From positions 42,521,659-42,585,658 of the forward strand of contig NC_067283.1 of the NCBI RefSeq assembly GCF_020740795.1: a stretch of DNA of 64,000 nt, written 5' to 3'. Below are positions 61,223 through 64,000 of this stretch, in pieces. Source of the stretch: Apus apus. Taxonomy: Eukaryota > Chordata > Aves > Apodiformes > Apodidae. How positions within the stretch are numbered: the first letter of the stretch is position 1; each line of letters begins with the position of its first letter. Under the pieces are notes generated by a model, which was not told where the DNA came from, ran no database searches, and saw only the letters and a list, made by a program, of their open reading frames with translations. Made by a program: the position numbers and the translations under genes.

Positions 61223-64000
61223 AAGCACTAAACTTTTGAGGGCTTGTCTTCATTAGAAAATCATAATGTCTTAAAACACAGAATGCAGTTTTGAATGAGA
61301 ACTAGATCTCAGTGAAGAAAAGGACATATGATTGATACCTCACCATTGGGTCATGTAACAGTCCAGAATAGGCCCATATGTATAGCAGTCCCTTTAATAC
61401 AGAACACAGTTTTGTCCTTGTCTGCACTGACTAATGACATGCTGTTTAGTTGACATGAATTTCCAAGTGTAGACAAGGCCTGATTTTTTTCATCATGTAA
61501 AAGAATGGGGGGGCATCAGTAACTGATCTGGTATTCAGTACCGTAACTTTCTGTAATAAGAAAAGGAAGGTATCCTGTGAAGAGGAGAGTTTTCAAAATA
61601 CAGCATTGAAGATGTAGTAGACTTACTGGCATGGATTATTACCCCTTCAAAGTGTAATTATGGGGCTTCCATAGCTGCATGTTTTCATTTTGTTTAATTT
61701 GGCTTCATATTTAGCCATAATAAAGGAAAACATCCATAGTTTTCATTATTTTAATTACTGTGGAAATAATCCTTTCTGTTGGTGTCTTAAATAACTCTAT
61801 ACACGAAGTAATTCCTAAATACAGTAAGACCTGGGGACTTTTTTTGGTGTACAAGTTTCATCCGATTTCTGCTGAATAGAGCACTTGCCATTTTAAATTG
61901 AAATGCTTCAGTTGAAATGAATTTCAGAATTCCTAATGTTTACAAGTTTTAATAATTTTATCTTTTCAAAATAATTTGAACTGAATTTTTTTTAAAAAAG
62001 GTATGCGAAAATTCACATCCCGATCATTGCCTCTGTGTCTGAGCATCAGCCTACAACATGGGTTTCCTTCTTTTTTGATCTGCATATTCTCGTGTGTACT
62101 TTCCCAGCAGGGCTGTGGTTCTGTATCAAAAACATCAATGATGAAAGAGTCTTTGGTAAGAGAAAATATTTTAAACAATTTTAAAATTGTTTTGAAAAAA
62201 TCTTGCCTTCAATTTGATTGTTTTCGTTTTGTTCGCTCAAAGCTGGTTATATGGCTTGTACTAAAAATATGTTTAAAAGTGACATGTTTAAAGAAGATTA
62301 TTGGAAGTTGTCTGCACCCAGAAGTATTTAAAACCATTTATAAAAATGCTGAGAGTGGCGAAATGGTGATGGAATGTTGTCCCAGGAGGTGGGATTGAAA
62401 TATTTTTTGTATGGTTCTGTTCTGCAGATGGAGTTACATGCCCTCCCACATGCTGATCTTGCAAAGCATGTGCTGGGGTGCAGTTCCACAGCACAGTTCA
62501 GCCAAATGGACAAAAGTTCAGTGGAAAAGGAAGGTCTCTGCCTTGCAGCCTGAAAGCCTTCCCTGGGTTGGCACTAATCCCATCACAGATGATGATTCAA
62601 AATGCCTTTCCAGATTTTGTGCTGTTTTAGTGAATTGAATCATTTGCTGTGGAACAAGTGCTAAATAAGGCACAAGGTGTAGGATCTCCCGGTGTGACAA
62701 CTAATGGTTTATTTGTACAAAGCTGTATGGTGAAAGCAGACTTTTAAGACTATGAATGAGGCTTGTAAGGATGTAATTTGAAATTGTAGCCTGCATGGAG
62801 CAGTGAAGATCACTCAGATCTTGGGCTTTTACAGGGACAGAAGGCTCCAGACTAATACAGCTGCCTCTTAGGGTTACCTAAGAGGTAAGTGGGCAGTGGG
62901 AGCATTTACTGTGTTAAATCCAGTGCCTCTGGGGTATTCCATGCCCTGTGGCTTACAATGAGTCCTTGTCAAGACCAGTGCTGGACAACACTGTTCCAAC
63001 CTCCTACTGCTCCATGATCCATTTAATTCAGCATGAAGAGACCTATGAGTGAGAATGGAGAGCCATACTACTTCACTGCAAAGTAGAAAATACTTATGTA
63101 ATGTAGTCTGATAAATCAGCGTCTCTTCATTATTTCTGTGGCAAGTCTTTCATTTTAGCATATTGTTGAACTGTAGCAGACAAAGAATAACTACTGTGAC
63201 TTGAACAATAAGTTTTCCTAACCAGTGTGTGCAGTTTGGGGTTTTTCCTTCTAGGAAAATTGTTCTGACTATTCCTTACTATTCTGAAAATCTTGGTTTG
63301 ATTTTTGGGAGGGAGGGATGGAGATAATACTCTTCAAGTAAACTTGCTTCAGAATAGGGCTTGCATTATTATTTGTATGGAGTTATAATGTAGACAAGCC
63401 CCCAAGTTGTCCACAGATACATCTAACTTAAAATTTTATATTTTTATGTGAAACTCTTAACACTTTCTTTTACTTTTTAGTTTCACTATCTTGTTTGGTC
63501 TAGGGCTGTTTCACTTTTTTAATTAAATGAAGCTACCTATTATTCCAGCAGTATTTTGGGTGTGTGATACTAAATTTCACTAATAATGTATCTTTGACAC
63601 ATTATTAACAAGTATGAAACTGGGGTTGTGTTATTGTTAACAGTTGTCGAGAGGAACTTCAGGAAGGGGTTGAGGGACAAAAGGGATAAGCATCAACTGA
63701 ACTGTATCTCTGTCATTTGAAAAGCAGTGAAATGCAAGATGCATACTCAAGCCTTTATATACACAGATGCTCAACCTGGTTCCAGAAGTAGTTTTATGGA
63801 GAGTGTATGTGTGCAGTCACAGTGTCACTTTCTAAATGTCACCAGTAGATTTGTTTCTTTGCAGTTGCTCTGTATGCAATCAGCGCCGTTTACTTTGCTG
63901 GTGTGATGGTTCGGCTGATGCTCACTTTGACTCCAGTGGTCTGCATGCTGTCTGCAATTGCTTTCTCCAATGTCTTTGAGCGTTACTTGGGTGATGATAT
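23014..64000 (+). CDS. STT3B: STT3B, catalytic subunit of oligosaccharyltransferase OST-B (exons 1-10, 3' truncated by window)
   Basis: Spliced CDS: 23014-23294, 42856-42964, 44709-44996, 46672-46737, 50305-50404, 55097-55195, 56501-56647, 60311-60359, 62001-62155, 63865-64000 (partial). It gives 476 residues of a family usually about 820-830 long. Family knowledge: STT3B is the ER-membrane enzyme that moves the glycan from dolichol-PP-oligosaccharide to Asn of N-X-S/T sequons; the OST-B complex, with MAGT1 or TUSC3, modifies sites skipped during translocation. Seen here: a Gly/Ala-rich N terminus (about 24-52), TM1 at about 57-80, and the motifs FDPW (Asp92), SFDNEG (Asp210, Glu212) and SVSEHQ (Glu394), which match the metal- and sequon-contacting acidic residues of STT3 proteins. 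The C-terminal WWDYG domain is outside the window. STT3A is excluded by the N-terminal segment starting [12 protein letters not shown] and by the [14 protein letters not shown] stretch. Start: the ATG has A at -3 and G at +4, and an in-frame TGA lies upstream at 22789-22791 with no ATG between. Confidence 0.97.
25081..25097 (+). repeat. T17 homopolymer (intron 1)
   Basis: Run of 17 T. Confidence 0.9.
26977..27036 (+). repeat. Imperfect AT/TG-rich repeat (intron 1)
   Basis: Interspersed ATATAT, TGTGTGC and GTGTGTGT units. Confidence 0.7.
29000..29054 (+). mobile_element. Probable CR1 3'-tail remnant (intron 1)
   Basis: Ends with CCATTCTATGATTCTAT, the characteristic CR1 3' octamer microsatellite. 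The preceding 40 bases are only loosely CR1-like. It may be a very short 5'-truncated copy or an old eroded one. Confidence 0.45.
31470..31490 (+). repeat. (ACAA)n simple repeat (intron 1)
   Basis: Four AACA-type units ending in an A run. Confidence 0.85.
40345..41172 (-). mobile_element. CR1 LINE, 5'-truncated, antisense within STT3B intron 1
   Basis: The 3' end is at about 40345 (AGAATCATAAAACTACAGAA on the plus strand) and the 5' truncation near 41172, where the CR1-like AAGGTCCCTCTTCC passes into unrelated sequence. The minus strand keeps a 160-codon open frame (40644-41126) for the part of the reverse transcriptase after the active site, with the family-typical KCKVLHLG and [10 protein letters not shown]. 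It lacks the endonuclease and the catalytic part of the polymerase, so it cannot move. It looks moderately young, with an intact partial frame. Confidence 0.92.
40644..41126 (-). pseudogene. CR1 reverse transcriptase C-terminal fragment
   Basis: 160-codon frame inside the intron 1 CR1, starting [14 protein letters not shown] and running through [14 protein letters not shown] and [12 protein letters not shown], both standard CR1 C-terminal polymerase blocks. The active-site motif lies upstream of the truncation and is missing. Confidence 0.85.
42856..42964 (+). CDS. STT3B: STT3B coding exon 2
   Basis: 109 nt after the acceptor ttctttctag. The first base completes Trp94, followed by residues 95-130 ([10 protein letters not shown] to GRIVGGT). 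This is the conserved lumenal loop 1 after the FDPW motif, containing the family-typical FNYR and [11 protein letters not shown]. The donor is ACT|GTAAGT, phase 0. Confidence 0.97.
42965..44708 (+). other. STT3B: STT3B introns 2 and 3 region: intron 2
   Basis: 1,744 bp, GTAAGT to TTTTAG. AT-rich, nothing recognisable. Confidence 0.9.
44709..44996 (+). CDS. STT3B: STT3B coding exon 3
   Basis: 288 nt encoding residues 131-226, from [10 protein letters not shown] to FTYYLW. It holds several membrane spans and the second acidic motif SFDNEG, with Asp210 and Glu212. One N-X-T sequon (NVT at 150-152) is present; occupancy is unknown. The acceptor is ttttag|GTATAC and the donor TGG|GTAAGT. Both ends are phase 0. 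Confidence 0.97.
44997..46671 (+). other. STT3B: STT3B intron 3
   Basis: 1,675 bp. Contains a 143-codon open frame at 45596-46027 without recognisable domains, Phe/Cys-rich and probably fortuitous. Confidence 0.9.
46672..46737 (+). CDS. STT3B: STT3B coding exon 4
   Basis: 66 nt encoding residues 227-248 ([11 protein letters not shown] to SYFYM), a loop and the start of a membrane span rich in cysteine (three consecutive Cys). The acceptor is tatttttaaag and the donor ATG|GTAAGC. Both ends are phase 0, so skipping it would keep the frame but remove part of a helix. Confidence 0.96.
46738..50304 (+). other. STT3B: STT3B intron 4
   Basis: 3,567 bp, GTAAGC to CATAG. Contains the AT microsatellite at 48476 and a cryptic exon candidate at 47437-47562 (see findings). 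Confidence 0.9.
48476..48493 (+). repeat. (AT)9 microsatellite (intron 4)
   Basis: Uninterrupted AT run. Confidence 0.95.
50305..50404 (+). CDS. STT3B: STT3B coding exon 5
   Basis: 100 nt encoding residues 249-281 ([10 protein letters not shown] to RRVYI) plus the first base of Ala282. This is a conserved helix pair of the membrane domain. The acceptor is ttctcatag|GTCTCT and the donor ATTG|GTAAGT, phase 1. Confidence 0.97.
50405..55096 (+). other. STT3B: STT3B intron 5
   Basis: 4,692 bp. Contains the short CR1 fragment at 50490-50620; otherwise AT-rich with no recognised feature. Confidence 0.9.
50490..50620 (-). mobile_element. Short CR1 3'-end fragment, antisense within intron 5
   Basis: About 130 bp matching the CR1 3' end in reverse: GAATCATTAAGGTTGGAAGG, CCTGCCATGAGCAGGG and ACTAGACCAGGTTGC blocks in the expected order. 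It is 5'-truncated, starting inside the 3' UTR, with no coding content. Confidence 0.9.
55097..55195 (+). CDS. STT3B: STT3B coding exon 6
   Basis: 99 nt, phases 1 to 1. It finishes Ala282, encodes residues 283-314 ([10 protein letters not shown] to SEHMAAA) and gives the first base of Gly315. It includes the family-typical [10 protein letters not shown] and RTSEHM. The acceptor has a long pyrimidine tract (ttttttttttccctag) and the donor is GCAG|GTAAGA. Confidence 0.97.
55196..56500 (+). other. STT3B: STT3B intron 6
   Basis: 1,305 bp. Its last 81 bp are open in the STT3B frame behind an alternative acceptor (see findings). Confidence 0.9.
56501..56647 (+). CDS. STT3B: STT3B coding exon 7
   Basis: 147 nt, phases 1 to 1. 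It finishes Gly315 and encodes residues 316-363 ([10 protein letters not shown] to VIYLTYT), plus the first base of Gly364. The acceptor is cttcttcctttag. A second plausible acceptor lies 81 nt upstream (see findings). The donor, ACAG|GTAAAT, is the weakest-looking of the gene because position +5 is not G. Confidence 0.96.
56810..56852 (+). repeat. A-rich (CAAA)n stretch (intron 7)
   Basis: A homopolymer of about 11 bases followed by CAAAA/CAAA units. It could be a degraded poly(A) tail, but no retrocopy is recognisable before it. Confidence 0.75.
57836..59360 (-). mobile_element. CR1 LINE, 5'-truncated and interrupted, antisense within intron 7
   Basis: The 3' end is at 57836 (CACAGAATCATTTGAGTTGG). 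CR1 similarity runs to about 58770 and again from about 59000 to 59360, the second part recalling the upstream polymerase region (GGCCTGTAGTTTCCTG and GGCACCAGGGACCTCC on the plus strand). A minus-strand frame at 58170-58790 encodes 206 residues with the reverse transcriptase active-site FADD motif ([11 protein letters not shown]), then KCKVLHLW and [10 protein letters not shown]. The roughly 230 bp between the two CR1 parts do not look like CR1. The copy is defective. Confidence 0.9.
58170..58790 (-). pseudogene. CR1 reverse transcriptase fragment with FADD motif
   Basis: 206-codon open frame inside the intron 7 CR1. It begins in the region just before the active site ([12 protein letters not shown]) and includes FADDTKLGG, the catalytic palm motif of CR1-type polymerases, then the thumb region. 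It has no full polymerase or endonuclease, and the last third (about residue 150 on) drifts from the family pattern. It is a relic of a mobile element, not a host gene. Confidence 0.8.
60311..60359 (+). CDS. STT3B: STT3B coding exon 8
   Basis: A small 49-nt exon that finishes Gly364 and encodes residues 365-379 ([15 protein letters not shown]), plus two bases of Gly380. The acceptor is ctctttttcag and the donor GG|GTAAGT, phase 2. The segment is the lumenal stretch leading into the SVSE loop. Confidence 0.97.
60360..62000 (+). other. STT3B: STT3B intron 8
   Basis: 1,641 bp. Contains the TA/CA microsatellite. Ends with an A-rich acceptor. Confidence 0.9.
61187..61222 (+). repeat. Compound (TA)12(CA)6 microsatellite (intron 8)
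   Basis: Perfect TA run passing directly into a perfect CA run. Confidence 0.95.
62001..62155 (+). CDS. STT3B: STT3B coding exon 9
   Basis: 155 nt that finish Gly380 and encode residues 381-431 ([10 protein letters not shown] to NINDERVF), plus the first base of Val432. It contains the external-loop-5 motif SVSEHQ at 391-396. Glu394 is the eukaryotic counterpart of the bacterial TIXE glutamate that helps bind the acceptor sequon (family knowledge). The acceptor is unusual: six adenines sit between the T-run and the AG. The donor is TTTG|GTAAGA. Confidence 0.97.
62156..63864 (+). other. STT3B: STT3B intron 9
   Basis: 1,709 bp, GTAAGA to TTTGCAG. Nothing recognisable inside. Confidence 0.9.
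63865..64000 (+). CDS. STT3B: STT3B coding exon 10 (partial)
   Basis: It finishes Val432 and encodes residues 433-476 ([10 protein letters not shown] to RYLGDD), then two bases of the next codon at the window edge. The acceptor is tttctttgcag. It carries the membrane spans before the acidic cytosolic or linker region that normally follows LGDD in STT3B. The right end is a window truncation, not a biological end. Confidence 0.97.

Overview
The window is vertebrate nuclear DNA, almost certainly from a bird. Protein-coding information is split into short exons with GT..AG introns. The interspersed repeats are CR1 LINE copies ending in the avian CR1 3' signature. There is also a solo LTR of the TGTCCTGGTTT...ACA type common in bird genomes. 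I cannot name the species.

Layout. Positions 1 to about 21,890 are AT-rich intergenic DNA with no gene I can support; they hold microsatellites, an old CR1 remnant (about 8922-9085) and a clean solo LTR (11868-12570) with a 5-bp target duplication. Positions about 21,890-23,960 are a strong CpG island with a TATA-less promoter: three CCAAT boxes, a CACGTG E-box, a ZNF143-like motif and a (CGG)9 tract. From 23,014 to the right edge runs one gene on the plus strand, STT3B, the catalytic subunit of the OST-B oligosaccharyltransferase. Ten coding exons are visible; the tenth runs off the window. Introns 1 to 9 hold three further CR1 copies inserted antisense to the gene (40345-41172, 50490-50620, 57836-about 59360), a probable plus-strand CR1 remnant (about 29000-29054) and simple repeats.

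Together the exons encode 476 residues: a short low-complexity Gly/Ala-rich N terminus, then the multispanning membrane domain with FDPW (Asp92), FDNEG (Asp210, Glu212) and SVSEHQ (Glu394). The lumenal C-terminal domain with WWDYG must lie beyond position 64,000. All nine splice junctions preserve the frame, and the translation follows the STT3B family without gaps.

I found no operon, CRISPR, phage or novel multi-gene system. The most testable observations are two candidate alternative splicing events (an in-frame 81-nt extension of exon 7 and a stop-bearing cryptic exon in intron 4), the promoter architecture with its CGG tract, and the dated mobile-element insertions.
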